Below are positions 1-11,989 of a stretch of DNA of 64,000 bases, in pieces. A model generated the notes under the pieces. The model was not told where the DNA came from. It ran no database searches and was given only the letters and a program-made list of their open reading frames with translations. Position 1 is the first letter of the stretch. Every line of letters begins with the position of its first letter. The stretch lies in contig JAAALK010000080.1 of the NCBI GenBank assembly GCA_019279435.1, positions 95,208,311 through 95,272,310 of the forward strand. Reading direction: 5' to 3'. The translations under genes and the position numbers were made by a program. Origin of the DNA: Zizania palustris. Its lineage: Eukaryota; Streptophyta; Magnoliopsida; Poales; Poaceae.

Positions 1-609
1 ACGAAGTCGCAAATAAAGGGGCTATCTACATCATTCATCGTTGATGCGGCGCGCGAAGGTGTTACAAATGCGGGCCTGCTCGACAAACTTCATCAGAAGC
101 ATATATCTTCAATAGCGCAACTGATGGCCTACTTTGAGGAGTATGTTAGGTTCAAAGAAGGATGGCTTCGAAGAACCACTTCGTCCTCATCGACCTTCCT
201 TCAAGAAGTCAAGATTGAGCCGAAGCCCCAAAGTTCTTCACAAGTCTCCCTCTTCGAGAATAATCACAATGATAGCCAAAGAGGGCAAAAACATCATCGC
301 TCCGAGGTTTAAAACATTAATACTTCTGCTCTGAAATTACCTCCTAAGTATCCGCAGGCTCAGGGAAGCAAGGTCAGCGGTTGGAGGCCGCCAGGGAAGC
401 CGGCTGGTAGAGGCCAAACCTTCTTCTGCTATGTACATGGTGAGAATCGAAGCCATGCTACCGATGCATGTAAGTCTATACTAGCCCTACGGAGCGAGTA
501 CCTCAAGAGGAGCTCTGGTCGAGGCACTACTGACCGAGCCCCTCCCGAGGCGCGTCTAGAGCCGGTGCAGACCGTCGGACGTGTAGATAGCTTCGAAGCC
601 CCAAGATAG
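1..609 (+). pseudogene. gag C-terminal part of outer Tat element
   Basis: Frame 1 is open from the window edge except for stops at 310-312 and 607-609. It reads through a helical gag-like stretch (AGLLDKLHQKHISSIAQLMA) and then a zinc-knuckle-like motif near 427-471 (Cys, His, His, Cys in CYVHGENRSHATDAC). This Cx2Hx5Hx4C-type spacing is usual for Tat gag rather than the CCHC knuckle of chromoviruses. The N-terminus is outside the window. The same frame continues into the protease region, so gag and pol were probably one polyprotein. Confidence 0.7.
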
Positions 610-1437
610 CCTTTGGTGGCTAATGTTATGCCACCTCCGAAGCAAGAAGATACACAAGACTGTGGCAAACGAGTGGTCCTCCCCATCTCCGGAGGAGGAA
701 CCTTGGGTGGCATGTCAAAAAGACAACGGAGGGAATATGTTCACGAAGTAGGGCATATAGGAACCTCCTCGTCGGCTGATGAAATGCCCGAGTGGTATCA
801 CATTCCTATATCTTTCTGCGCGGCCGATGCAGCGGGTATTAAATTCCCTCATGCGGACCCCCTTGTCATCACTGCTGATATTGTAGGAACAGAGGTCCGG
901 AGAGTGCTGGTTGATGGCGGAAGCTCCGCGGATATTATCTTCGTCCAGGCCTTCAACCAGTTGTGCATCTCACGGAAACATATGCTCCTAGCAGCTCATC
1001 CGCTTCAAGGCTTCGCAGGCCCTCCTCTCGATGCCATCGGCCAAATAGGCCTCGAGGTCGCCTTCGAAGAGGGGATCCTGGCTAGATCGGAGTAGGTGAT
1101 ATTCAACGTCGTCGATGCCCTTTATGCCTATAATGTTATCTTCGGAAGGGGCATGCTAAATCAATTCGGAGCCATGGCGCATCATAATTATTTATGCCTG
1201 AAGATGCCCTCACAAGGAGGAGTGCTTACGATCTTTGGCGACCAAGATGCGGCGCGAAGGGTAGAATATGACCATGGTTCACCCCTTGATCCTAGACAGA
1301 TAAATAACGTGCAAGACCATTCGTAGGATACCCCTGCGTCAAGTGAACTCTCGAAGATATCCTCCCCCAAGCCAAGCCCCGAAGGTGAAATTATAACGAA
1401 GATCATTGTCAAGGACGACAAAGACTATCCCATCTAG
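610..1437 (+). pseudogene. Aspartic protease region of outer Tat pol
   Basis: This is the same frame as the upstream gag. The active-site motif LVDGGSSADIIF near 908-943 matches the DGGS/DTGA motif of retroelement aspartic proteases. The downstream stretch (YNVIFGRGMLN) matches the conserved flap-distal part (ILGR). Stops lie at 1093-1095, 1324-1326 and 1435-1437 without loss of frame, so the decay is by point substitution rather than indels. The protease would cut the gag-pol polyprotein inside the virus-like particle. Confidence 0.75.
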
Positions 1438-2338
1438 TTTGGCATGGAATTGCCTTCGGAAATCGCTACTTCGTTGGAAGAAGTAGTTGAAGAAAATTTG
1501 GATGTCTTTGCCTGGTCCGACGAAGATATCCCTGGAGTATACCGAATTATCATTGAGCACAACCTCCTTGTCAACCCAAGGGTTCAACCTGTTCGCTAGG
1601 GGCTCCACAAATTGTCGACTGAAAGAGAAAACCTTGCTAAAGCAGAGGTGGAGAAGTTGTTGAAAGTCGGGATCATTAGAGAAGTGGGCCATACGGAGTG
1701 GTTAGCCAACCCCGTCTTCGTCAAGAAAAAATCCTCCGATGTGGTGCATGTGCATTGATTTCACATCCCTGAATAAAGCATGCCCACGTGACCCCTACCC
1801 CATGCCCCGCATTATTCAACTTGGTGACTCCACTGCCGGCTCTAAACTCTTAAGCTTCCTCGACGCGTACTCCGTATACCATCAAATATGGTTAAAACTT
1901 GAAGACGAAGCCAAGACAAGCCTCATAACTCCTTTGGGAGTCTTTTGTTATGTAAGAATGCCCTTTGGCTTAAGAAATGTAGGGGCAACTTTTTCAAGGT
2001 TGATTGCTAAGGCTCTAGGTCACTAGATAGGCTGCAATGTCGAAACCTATATGGATGATATTGTAATAAAGAGTGCTATAAATCACCAACATAGTATAGA
2101 CTTAGCAGAAACTTTTGTGAGCCTCCGAGCATGTGAAGTTCGCCTCAACCCCGAAAAATGTATCTCTGGGGCTCAAGCTAGAAAATTGCTAGGGTATTTA
2201 GTCTCGAGTAGGGGGGTCAAAGCTAGCCCAACACAGATAACTACACTACAAAGAATGGCTCTGATGGACGCCTCGCGACCCTTAGCAGGTTTTTATCAAG
2301 GTCTGCAGAGTGGAGAATCCCAATATTCAAAGCCTTAA
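1438..2338 (+). pseudogene. Reverse transcriptase of outer Tat pol
   Basis: The RT N-terminal part (VDVFAWS-type segment, then EVEKLLKVGIIRE) is in frame 1 to about 1730. A frameshift moves the rest to frame 2. Motifs seen are CIDFTSLNKACPRDPYPMPR (fingers), LLSFLDAYSVYHQI (catalytic Asp), MPFGLRNVGATF, and the YMDD box at about 2050. A stop at 2024-2026 lies just before YMDD. Synthesises element cDNA from RNA in the family; this copy cannot encode an intact enzyme. Confidence 0.8.
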
Positions 2339-2339
2339 A

Positions 2340-2670
2340 ATGGTCCGAAGATTTTGCTTGAACACCAGAGTGTCAGAAGAGTTTTGATGATATCAAAGAG
2401 TATCTTGGAAATCTTACAACACTTAATGTGCCCCATGCAAATGAAACTCTTCTTTTCTATCTTGCAGCCATAGGTTCCATTGTCAGCGCGATCCTTGTTT
2501 GAGAGATGGACTTTAATGGGAAGTTGGTACAAAATCTGATATATTTTGTATCAGAAGCCTTATCGGGAGCAAAAACCTGGTACTCTGAGTTGGAAAAATT
2601 CACTTATGCTTTGGTAATGGCTTCGAGGAAATTACGGTATTATTTTTGGCACATATTGTAATTGTACCAA
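2340..2670 (+). pseudogene. RT-linked (gypsy) RNase H remnant of outer Tat element
   Basis: In the frame after the RT, degenerate text resembling the gypsy RNase H can be read: CQKSFDDIKEYL, then LLFYLAA, FVSEALSGAKTWYSELEKF and LRYYFWH. These match the usual order (substrate grip, FxSRxL, ETRYxxxEK, LRxYF). Two or more stops interrupt it. A second, separate RNase H follows at 2793, so this one is the redundant gypsy domain known to be degenerating in Tat elements. Confidence 0.6.
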
Positions 2671-2792
2671 CTTCTTATCCTCTAGGAGATATGCTCCGAA
2701 GCAAAGACTCTATGGGGAGAAACGAAAAGTGGGCTGTTGAGCTAGCCCCCTTTGGCATCTCCTTTATAGCAAGAACAACAATCAAGTCATAG

Positions 2793-3383
2793 GTGGTGGC
2801 TGATTTTGTAGCAGAATGGACTCTGTCTGCAGTATGGGCTCATGACGAATCAACTGAAGGCATATGGACCATATACTTCGATGGAGCTTTTCAAGCATTC
2901 GAAGCAGATGCCGGAGCAGTCATAATTTTTCCTTCAAGGCAGAAAGCAATATACTCCGCAAGGCTCAACTTTAAGTCCATCAATAATATTGCGGAGTACG
3001 AAGGAATTTTGCTAGGTCTTCGCAAGGCATGTGCCCTTGATGCTACAAGAGTTGTTATAAAAACAGATTTCCAAATTGTAGCAGGGCATGTTGATAAAAG
3101 TTTCCAAGTTCGGCATCCACAACTTGCTAAATATCTAGAAGAGATCTGCAAGATCAAAGAAGCATTTAAAGGGATCTTTGTTCGGACCATCCCACGAGCA
3201 GACAATGTACAAGCAGATATCTTGGCAAAAGCTGCAGCCGGAGCCCTAGATATCCCAGAAGGGGTTTTTTATGAAGAGCTTGCCTCCCCTTCGGTGCCCC
3301 AACCCCCTCCCACGGAGGTCCTTTTGCATACCAAGCACCGATGGGTAGAGTTCAATTATGGAATTATTGCAAGGCGAAGCTAA
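2793..3383 (+). pseudogene. Second (archaeal-type) RNase H of outer Tat element
   Basis: This 196-residue open stretch holds the RNase H catalytic set: Asp in IYFDGAF, Glu in NIAEYEGILLG, Asp in VVIKTDFQIVAG, and Asp in RADNVQADILAKA. A duplicated RNase H of this kind between RT-RNase H and integrase is described for Tat elements. All four acidic residues are present, so this is the best-preserved part of the element. It removes RNA from the RNA-DNA hybrid during reverse transcription. The C-terminal linker is proline-rich. Confidence 0.8.
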
Positions 3384-4434
3384 TTTTCCCGAAGGCCCGG
3401 AGCTGTCAAGACTGCAGTTAAGAATCCAGGATTATCATATTATAAATGGTATTTTATACAAGGCCAGAGTATGTTCTCCCCTGCTCCAATGTATTTCCCA
3501 AGCCAAAGGCCAAAATATACTCCGAGAAATTCATGAAGGCCTTTGTGGTAGCCATCTTTCCCTTGGGGCTTTAGCACACAAAACACTTCGCCAGGGGCTC
3601 TATTGGCCTACAATAGTAGCTGATGCGGAGGCTTTAGTCCGCACTTGCCATGGTTGTCTATGGATGGGAAGATGGAGTTAGCGTCCACCAACACCTCTTC
3701 AAGTGATTGCTCCGATATGACTAATGGACCGGTGGGGAATGGATCTTATCGGCCCCTTCCCAATGGCAAAGGGCAGTCTAAAATTTTAAGTGGTAGCAAT
3801 TGAATATTTTTATAAGTGGGTCGAAGCAGAACCCCTCACCGCTATAACTTCAAAGAAGGTGCAAAAATTCTTCTGGCAAAATATCATTTGTAGATTCGGA
3901 GTGCCCAGACAGTTGACAATTGACAATGGCACTCAATTCGATGTCAAACCCTTCAGAGAGTTCAGCGAAGGTCTTGGTATTGAAATGTGTTTTGTAGCTG
4001 CCCGTCATTGACAATCCAATGGAGCCGTCGAACGAGATAATGGTAATATCTTGTTAGGCTTGAATCGAATAATAGTAGGATTAGCGAAGGGGCTATGGGC
4101 TAAAGAACTTCTGAAGATTTTGTGGTCCATTCAGACCACTCAAGAAAGGTCCACAGGTTTCACCCCTTTTAGGTTACTATTCAGAGATGAGGCCATGACA
4201 ACAACAGAGCTTAAGGGAGGATCCCTTCACACCATCGAACCTAAAATGGAAAATAAAAGACATACTTCGCTGGATTTAATTGAAGAAACAATACTTCGAG
4301 CTATTGTTAATCTGGTGAAGTATCAGCATCAGACGAAGACTTGGTATGACCCGAAGATAAAGCTTAATGAACTTAAATCGGGTCATTTAGTATTGCGAAG
4401 CATTATAGCTCCGGGGAAATTAGGAAATAAATGA
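3358..4434 (+). pseudogene. Integrase of outer Tat element
   Basis: Frame 1 runs from an N-terminal zinc-binding region (HEGLCGSHLSLGALAHKTLR to RTCHGC) to the catalytic core. Core residues visible are Asp in WGMDLIGPF, Asp in TIDNGTQF and Glu in GAVERDN, giving the DDE set. Stops lie at 3679-3681, at about 3718 (TGA in a position where tryptophan is usual), at about 3787 and at 4009-4011. Some C-terminal text (FTPFRLLFRDEA) is clear. No chromodomain follows, consistent with Tat. Confidence 0.8.
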
Positions 4435-4723
4435 GAAGGATCATATATCATCCTTCGTTCAGGATGCCCCAGATCTTTTAAATTAGCTAATTTAGAAGGT
4501 GAGGAATTGAAGCATGCATGGCATGCGGAGCACCTTAAGCGATACTTCGCTTAGGGGCTCCCTGTAATCATTTGTAAACACCTTTTAAATAAATAAAGTC
4601 TATGGTTCGAATAATGCATGCTTCTCAAGATGATTCCTACTTCTAGCGGACGCACTAGGTGAACGAAGCTGATTGTGGAGGTAAGTATTATTCATTCGAA
4701 CCTAATTTATGGACTTCGAGCCA

Positions 4724-5035
4724 CCGACTCAAAGCATCCGTCAAGGTGGGAAAGTACCATGAAAAAACGGATTCCGAGCCATCGGCTTGAAAACATCCGT
4801 AAAAAGAGTCCAAAGAGACCAAATGATACGGATTCTGAGCAATCATCTTGAAAGCATCCGTAAAAAGAGTCGGAGGAGACCATGAAAAGCAGATTTCTAG
4901 ACACCGGCTTGAAAGCATCCATAAAAAGAGTCCAAAGAGACCAAATGATACGGACTCCGAGCAATCCGCTTGAAAGCATCCATAAAAAGAGTCCGTAGCG
5001 ACCATTATCATCGGATCCTAATACATCTGAAAAAG
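4724..5035 (+). repeat. ~61-bp tandem repeats in the Tat spacer
   Basis: The string CTTGAAAGCATCC(A/G)TAAAAAG recurs near 4789, 4850, 4911 and 4972, with a more diverged first unit near 4731, giving a period of about 61 bases and roughly five units. Tandem repeats between integrase and the antisense gene are typical of Grande-like elements. Open frames on the minus strand here are repeat translations with recurring FYGCFQ and are not taken as genes. Confidence 0.8.
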
Positions 5036-5350
5036 AGTACTAAGCTACCATTTATGGGTTTCAGACCAACAAGTTCAAAGAAACCTACGAGGTCTATAGC
5101 GACCATCTATTCAAATTTCGAACCACTAGTTCTTAATTCTGATTCAATATAATGAGGGGCTCCGAGCCTCCGAAAACAAAGTTATTGAAATTGTACTCTT
5201 AGCTGGCATTACAATCATTGTGTGTAACCATCTTCCCATGAAATTCGAAGGTGCTTACCCCCAAAGAGGGGCTAGGAGATAATAAGACAATTTTGAAGCA
5301 TTTCAGTTTATATTACTCAATAAATTATATTACACTAGGAAAAATCAGTG
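5036..5350. other. Tat spacer, no gene seen
   Basis: Non-coding stretch between the tandem repeats and the 3' end of the antisense gene. It has scattered CTTCGAAG-like words shared with the rest of the element. No open frame with recognisable content. Confidence 0.6.
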
Positions 5351-7789
5351 TCTAAGCCAAGAAGAAAACGAAGGCCCCTTCGATCCCCGGAGCTAGACTC
5401 GGAGTTAGCTCATCTTCGAAGGCGACTCGTCCTAGAGTCCAGAGTCTTCAGAACTTTACGTTTAACCCGTTTCCCCTTCTTCGAAGCTCAGAAATCTCTT
5501 TGTTCTTGCTGAAGCTCGGCCCAGGTCCGAAGTCGTTTGGGGCTACTCTTCGCTTGCTCCTCACCAGACCACTCTTCTTCGGACCAATCAATGTCCTCTA
5601 AAGATGAAGACGCTATATTAAAAACTTTCCCCCCTTCTCCTTCTTAATGTAGGCTTACTTCTTTACATATTTCGGGTATATCCTCTCCATGGCTCCCTCG
5701 AGGAATTGAAAATTGGGGACGCCTATGAGGCCTTAAGGCTTCGAAGGTAGCCCACTGTTAACGGAGCTCTTGCCGCTCGAAGGCTGCGTCCGCGCCTGCC
5801 TTTGACGGAGACCTTCATCGATCCACGCCTTCACAGCTGACTGGCCTTCAGCTCTCCAGGATGGCTGAAAAGCTTCCCAAGCTGCGACCATGTCAGGCAA
5901 AGGGGTCAATAGACAGTCACCACCAAAGCTAGCGGGGGCTGCTCTGGGCTCCAGCGAAATAGACAGTCCGATGTCCTCGTAGTAGCGAAGCACTCCGAGA
6001 GAGGCTACTTGGCCGAAGATATCTCCGTACCGAGTACACGAACTCTTCATTGTCTTCACTACTGCTTGGATCATCTTCATCTTTTGCAGCAAGGAGTCAT
6101 TGGCCAACGACGAAGAAGTGCATGAAGTTCCAAAATATCCCAAAACATCTCGGAGGACGTCCATGGTTTCAGAGGTCGCACTCTCACACTTTATTTTCTC
6201 CACGGCCAATGCCTTGCTTGAAGCAGTCATTTCACAGATTAAAGTGGAGAGCTTGTACGTTTCCATCATAAGGACAGTTTTTTGTCTGAGCAACTTCTTC
6301 ACATCTTCAGCCAAATGTTCCCGCTCTTCTCGGAGCTTGACAAGCTCAGCTCCCGAAGCTGCCTGCTCCTCTCGAAGCTTTTCAACCTCAGCCCAGAGCA
6401 CTACCCGTACAACTTCGAGTACCTCCTTTGCGGTTTCTAGCCTTGCTTTAGCGCTCTGCTCTGCTAGAGCCATCTATTCCAAGCTCGAAACTCGGTTCTT
6501 GGAGTCAGTAAGACTCCCTTGAAGAGCCGTCACCTTCTCCTTGATCCGGTTGCATTCTCGCTCGTTCGATACAATAGCTAATCGAGCTAGAACTATGTGC
6601 TGCAAAGGAAAAGAAGAGCAATGTAAGTAAATTATATATACATGTTTAGATTAAACTAATTTTTGCAGGTGCTTCGTACCTTGTAAGTCGCTCGTTCAAG
6701 AGCAGCATCAAACTCTGACCCTTCATCCTCTATAAGGATGGAGACCAAGTCAGTCTCCCTGAATTTGCGACTAGCTCGAGCTAGAGGTTCTAGCAAATTC
6801 TGAAGCCATATCCTCCGTTCAAGGAAGGGGGCCAGGAGAGGGAGCCTTGACAAGGCACTCCGATCGTCATCGCTAGGAGAAGGACCAGAGCACAATGAAG
6901 CATCCTCGGAGGCCTCTGTTCATTGGCCTCCATCTGTAGAATCTGACGGAGTCCACCCTAGAACGGGAGCAGGCATGGGACAACTTTTGCCTTTACCCTT
7001 TCCAAGGCCTGTCACCTCCATCGGAGCTACCTCCAAAACTAGAGCCACCTCCTGTGTTGCAGCTGATGACGACACTGAAGCTACCACAGGCTACGGAACC
7101 ACTTCCGCAGTAGAAGCCATCTCCACCGGAGCCTATCCTATAAAACCAAAGGTATATGATATTATTTAAATGGTGCAGGTAAAAAAGAGGATGTATTCAG
7201 CTGAGGCTTACCTCTAGCATCTTGTTGTCGGATGAGCACCAGACTGCTCGAAGGCTCAAACATCTGACCGAAGTCCTCTTCGGACTCCGGAGTTTGAACC
7301 GAAGGAACGACTGTAGAGATTTCTTCGACTACAATAGCTATCACTTCATCCGAAGCCAAGACGTGGGCTTCTTCAGTCTCAACTCTGCCTTCCTCCATAG
7401 CAGGAGCACCCTCCTAGCTAGACGAGACATTTATAGTCTCCGCTTGCTCAGGTTTGTCTTCAACCATTGGCACCGCCACCGCGCCGTCTCGAACGGAGAC
7501 ATCGTCTCCCATTTGAGACCCTTCATCCTCAGCAAGAAGAGCCTCGAACTGCTCCGCCATCGCCATGTCTACGGTGTCTTCCTCTTTGAATTGCTTAGGC
7601 GATGAGACAGGAGACTTAGAAGGAGTAAGGGCCTTCGGCTTCCGGACCACTTTCTTTGCAAGCATCTTCACTAGTCCCGAAGACCCTGCCTTAGCCTTCC
7701 TTTTCTTCGGAGCCTGGTCCAGGGCAGACCAGTTTGGAAGGGTTGGGGGTTCAACTCCGAGCACACTCCATACTCGATTGAACCGCTCC
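5351..7789 (-). pseudogene. Antisense Tat gene, 3' part (coiled-coil protein), separated from its 5' part by CACTA-1
   Basis: Read on the minus strand this continues the gene that starts at 46210. The first block (7789 to about 7213) encodes a basic Lys-rich stretch and a long acidic region, ending at a donor (AGAG/GTAAGC). A middle exon ends at 6680. An 80-base GT-AG intron (6679-6600) precedes the last exon, which is a Leu/Glu/Lys/Ala-rich coiled coil (VEKLREEQAASGAELVKLRE). The frame continues past 5733 to about 5351. Stops at about 7414, 6912, 6476 and 5733 break it without shifting frame. Gene function is unknown; it is comparable in position and orientation to gene23 of Grande elements. 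Confidence 0.68.
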
Positions 7790-7792
7790 CAA

Positions 7793-7825
7793 CACTACTA
7801 GAAAACCCCCTATAGCTATGCCATA
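7793..7825 (+). repeat. CACTA-1 left terminal inverted repeat
   Basis: Starts CACTACTAGAAAACC and aligns to the reverse complement of 45073-45105 with a short indel in the C-run and a few substitutions over about 30 bases. Confidence 0.9.
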
Positions 7826-7859
7826 GTAGTAACACCATGTAAAAGCATCTCTACATCAA

Positions 7860-8250
7860 CATATAAAGATGCTTGTTGACACGATTTTGAAAGCATGTCA
7901 GATTGTTACGATAATAGACACGCTTATACTGTTACGAATCATACAAAGACATTTTGACACGCTATTGAAGTCATCTCAAAATGACACGATGTTAGACACA
8001 ATTTAAAGCATCATTATCACACAGAGACGTTGTAAAGTGTATCAAACATTTGTTTATAGCTAGGTATAGATGCTTTCTAACTTGATTAGAAAAGCGTATT
8101 AAATTGATACAAAGTTTAACATGCTGTCATTCCGCGAATAGCATGTAGATTAGTCGTAAATCGTATCAAATAACCATCAATAGAAAATGACACGACATAA
8201 ACACGCTTTGAAGTGTCATTATCCTCTTGACACATTTTAAAGCATATCAA
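7860..8250 (+). repeat. CACTA-1 left subterminal repeats
   Basis: Short words of the type TGACACG(A/C)TTTxAAAGCAT recur near 7877, 7955, 7983, 8190 and 8229, in variable copies. Subterminal motif clusters are the usual binding sites for the CACTA TNPA-type protein. No gene in this stretch. Confidence 0.6.
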
Positions 8251-8471
8251 ACAATTGTTTGTAATCATGCATTGTGAATGATGAAGAAATAATATATTTG
8301 ATATGGTAAAAAAATACAACTACGTGCCATATATAACATATTGTTATATTATATATGTACATGGAAAAAATATTATTCGGAATGAATAAATTAAATAAGT
8401 TATATTATATATGTACATGCTAAAAAACATATACAAATAAGTTGTGTGCACTGGAATAAAAATATAAAACG

Positions 8472-8547
8472 TTGAGCCTCCTGGGATTCGAACTCTGGTC
8501 AGTAGCATTAGAGGCATACGGGCAAGCCATTGAGCTACCAACACATT
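8472..8547 (-). repeat. tRNA-like module (A box and B box), not a functional tRNA
   Basis: On the minus strand an A-box-like TAGCTCAATGG is followed 45 bases later by AGTTCGAATCCC, which matches the B box. The spacing equals that of a real tRNA. The acceptor and D stems do not pair well, so a working tRNA is unlikely. It lies between the CACTA-1 subterminal region and the GC-rich leader of the transposase gene, in opposite orientation to that gene. Confidence 0.6.
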
Positions 8548-8639
8548 TGTGTTTTATTACCAGGTCAGAGTATGTAAATAGACATATCTTCAGCTACCAT
8601 ATACACCCACAACCCAAATCGGCAATATTCTCAAATTGA

Positions 8640-8696
8640 GTTTGTGTTGCAGCCGACACGCCGCACCGCCCATGCACACCGCCGCCGCTGACTGCC
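8640..8696 (+). other. Start of the GC-rich transposase leader of CACTA-1 (before Tekay insertion)
   Basis: GC-rich text resumes at 20908 after the Tekay element with the duplicated CTGCC. Together they look like the 5' leader exon of the CACTA-1 transposase gene. Confidence 0.5.
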
Positions 8697-11600
8697 TGTC
8701 GCGCCCCGATTTAATAAATCAGGAAATTTATTGAAATTCCATAGAAAATCAATAAAACAAGACGTTCATCATGCGACCACGTACAATACGAGCAATCATT
8801 CACGGTTCGTAGACCGCATTAGTACAAAAGTGTATAAAGATGAAGAGAAACTAATAAAACAAAGGGTCCTAGATTAACGCCTCCTTCCAGTCTCGCCTTG
8901 ACTGGGTCGCTACTCCAGACATTCATCCTTCTCATAGTAGATGGGCTCTGATGGTGTAAGTCAACGGGGTGAGTACAGATGTACTCAGCAAGCCACCGAA
9001 TGCAAATATAATGCAAGGTAGTAACAAGGGGGATAGTGACTAATTTTGCGGAAGAAGCATAATTGTAAAGCATTGAATGTGATCAATTTATTAGTACTGA
9101 AAAGTAGACATGTGTATGCATCATCATCTTCTAACTCGAGGAGTACGTTTTACCTCCTCGCACAACAGTCCTTACATGCCATGAATATCTCAATCATTCA
9201 CACAATAGTAAACTAACTGTGAGTAGTCACACAACCCACCCTTGACCGTGGGCTCGGCTTTTCGAAAAGATTAAATTACTCTGATCAGAGATGTACCACT
9301 GTACCCACAAGGCACGCACTCATCACTTACACCAAAGTGTAACGAGATGACCCATTTCACGGGAACTCGTGCCAAAACCTTCCATATGGTCTTCCCCGAC
9401 TCAACAGCACCCTCTTATGGGTTTCGTATCGTGTCTCGCCATGTCGAGTTTCCACCATACCCCCCTTGAGCCATCGTCGGTACAAGGCGCCCTGAGGGCT
9501 AGCCCCTTGCCCCCTCCACTATGGTGCCGAGAGCCGGAGTGTTCCAAACTTCCAGTTAGGACTTACCCATTAGACTTGTGGTTGGTACGGAAGTGCTTTG
9601 CAACAGATCCCGCAGCCCGGTCCTTATAGTGCCCCGGGTGCGACATACCAATACCCGAGCTTGCACCCGGAACCCACCATACTTATAACTTAGCCAACTC
9701 CAACAGAGTCCAGAGTCGAGAATAACGGGGAAATTCATATACAGAAGCCAGCTAATCTACGACTCATTCTTTTTATCCTATAGCAGTTGTGCCGGTACAT
9801 TGGGCACTAGCTAATAATTTTATAGTAGAGTGACAAGGAGTTAAGGCTCAATAAGCATGGCTTGGGTTTGCACACAAGGTCGGGGATCTAATAAATATAG
9901 GTGTAAGGCTTTGATATTTGACTAATGCAATATTAACCTATGGGTTATAGCGATAATTTATTAAAATATGGGCTCAATGATGATCAACTGTTTCAACAGA
10001 GGTGGTCGATGACTTGCCTTGCTCAGCAAATGGGGATGGAGGAACCTCGGGGTAGAACTATGGCTCCTCGACGAACTCGTAGTCTTCTCTATACGGAAAA
10101 ATAAACAACACATTCAATAAACAGATAAAAAATCCACCAAATAATAAACATACACATTTGTGGGTTTTATTATGTGGAATAAGGTTTTAATATTCTGATG
10201 TTTGGTGATTTAAACAGTAAACTCAATTTATTAAGGCTTTTCTAATTTATTTTTCTGAATTAATAATTTATCCCTAAGGGGTTTTTATTTAAATATTTAT
10301 TAAAAATATTTTGGGTAACAGTAACATACTTTTTATAGCATTAAAGTGTAGAGAATTTGGAGTTAAAATTTGAATGGTGAAATTTGGAGTTAAAATGAGC
10401 AAGATCTGAATTTTCAAAGTTTAAATCAATTTCTGGAATTTTATTTAAACTGAAAAAGGGTTCTGGTCCACGGTGAGCCAGGCCCACGGTGGACCGCGGC
10501 ACTATGCGCGTGGACCGAGCTGATCTGGATCGTCCGATCCAGATCAAACGGCGAGGCGCGAGGCGGGTTCCCTTAAGTGAGAACGGACGGCTGCGATTAG
10601 ATCCAGCGAACCGGTACGACGTGGACGCACCAGATTGCTCCAGCGTTTTAAGTCGCGATCGACGGCCGAGAGCGCACGATACCCCTTTGACCAGATCCGA
10701 GGGCCCAGATTAAATCCCGAAGGAATTTAATCGTAGCCCTTCGATCACGATCGGATGGCCGTGGCGCGATCCGGCACGGCACGTGCGTAAGGGGCACGTA
10801 CCCTTCGTCTCCGGCGACGGCGAGGCTTCGGGCGCAGTGGCGGCGATGGCGACGAGTGCCTAGGTGCCTAGCAAAGGCCAGAAATGGAACGCGGAGGGGA
10901 AGGGGGTCATGACAGTACCTTCCACGGTGAAGGAGGGGGTCCGGAGGTGACCGGCGGCGAGTGTAGACGGTGGAGGGGTTCGGGTGGTCGACGACGACGG
11001 CGATCCGGCGGTCTTCACGGCCGATGGAGGCGTGGCCGAGGACAAGCGGGCGACGACGGACCCGATAGTGGCGTTGGCTAGGGTGATGGGGGCCGGGATC
11101 GACGGTGATGGCTCACCGGAGGAGGAGCACGAGAGAAGGGCCAAAACCGAGAGGGGCGCTCTGGAGTGCTTTAGCTTGGGCTTAGGCGGTGTGGCTGAGG
11201 GCGGTGGCCGTGGGGGGTTTTTATAGGGGGGTCGCCGGCGTAAGGGGGGGAAGGAAACCAAGGGTTTCCAAGAACTCCAGTGAGGACTTCCATTCCCTCA
11301 GCCAAGCTTCCTAAAGCGCGAAACCACGTCGTCTATAGGTGGAAAGGGTTCACGGTGATCCAAGGAAAGGAGTCTGGAGGCGATCGGGCGGCCGGCGGCG
11401 AGAAACCAGAAGGTGATTGCCGGGAGGAAGGAAGGGGGGATCCCCTTCCATGGAGAAGACGAAGCTGACAGGTGGCCCCCACCTGTCAGCGGGCGAAACA
11501 GAAAAGGAAGGGCCGACAGGCGGGCCACGACTGTCAGGGAGAGGGAGTCAGAGGCGAGTGGCTGCCATGTGGGGCCAGGCGGGGCACGGGCGGGAGAGAG

Positions 11601-11972
11601 AGGCGGGGGAACGCGCCGACAGGCGGGTCCCACATGTCAGCGACGCGAGTGCTGTGCTGGGTTGGGCCGAGGCGCTTTGGAGGTTGAGGCACGTTAAGCA
11701 TTTTTAATTCTTTTCTGATTTAAAATAAATCCAGTAATTCATATATTTGGTTAAGGGTTGAATCACTGTTGATAAAAATGTGTAAAAATTCCTGAAATTA
11801 CGTTTTGGTCTCTAGTTCATCTCATAAAATTTTCAAGTCCAAATTTTGAATATTTCTCCCTGTTTATCTTTATTAGGGCTCTTTTAGGATTTCCTTTAAT
11901 AATAAAATCCAGAAATGATTTAAATAATAATTTTCTTTTATTTTATTTGTTTTTATTTCTTGGGGTGTTACA
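8697..11972 (-). repeat. 3' LTR of Tekay element (left copy)
   Basis: Begins TGTCGCGCCCCGATTT and ends TTGGGGTGTTACA. It is 3276 bases. A minus-strand TATA box (CCTATAAAAACC) lies near 11218-11227, upstream of a GC-rich segment. Confidence 0.92.
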
Positions 11973-11973
11973 A

Positions 11974-11986
11974 TCCTATCCCCCTT
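11974..11986 (-). other. Polypurine tract of Tekay element
   Basis: Minus-strand AAGGGGGATAGGA abuts the 3' LTR. Confidence 0.8.
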
Positions 11987-11989
11987 ACA

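Noticed and set aside
4688..5011. 107-residue minus-strand protein
   Set aside because: It is a translation of the ~61-bp tandem repeats, with the same peptide in each unit.
8472..8547. Functional tRNA gene on the minus strand
   Set aside because: A and B boxes and spacing fit, but acceptor, D and T stems pair poorly and it lies inside a CACTA element.
10860..11707. Multiple open frames in the Tekay LTR
   Set aside because: Low-complexity GC-rich LTR sequence; frames on both strands overlap and begin on the wrong side of the TATA box.
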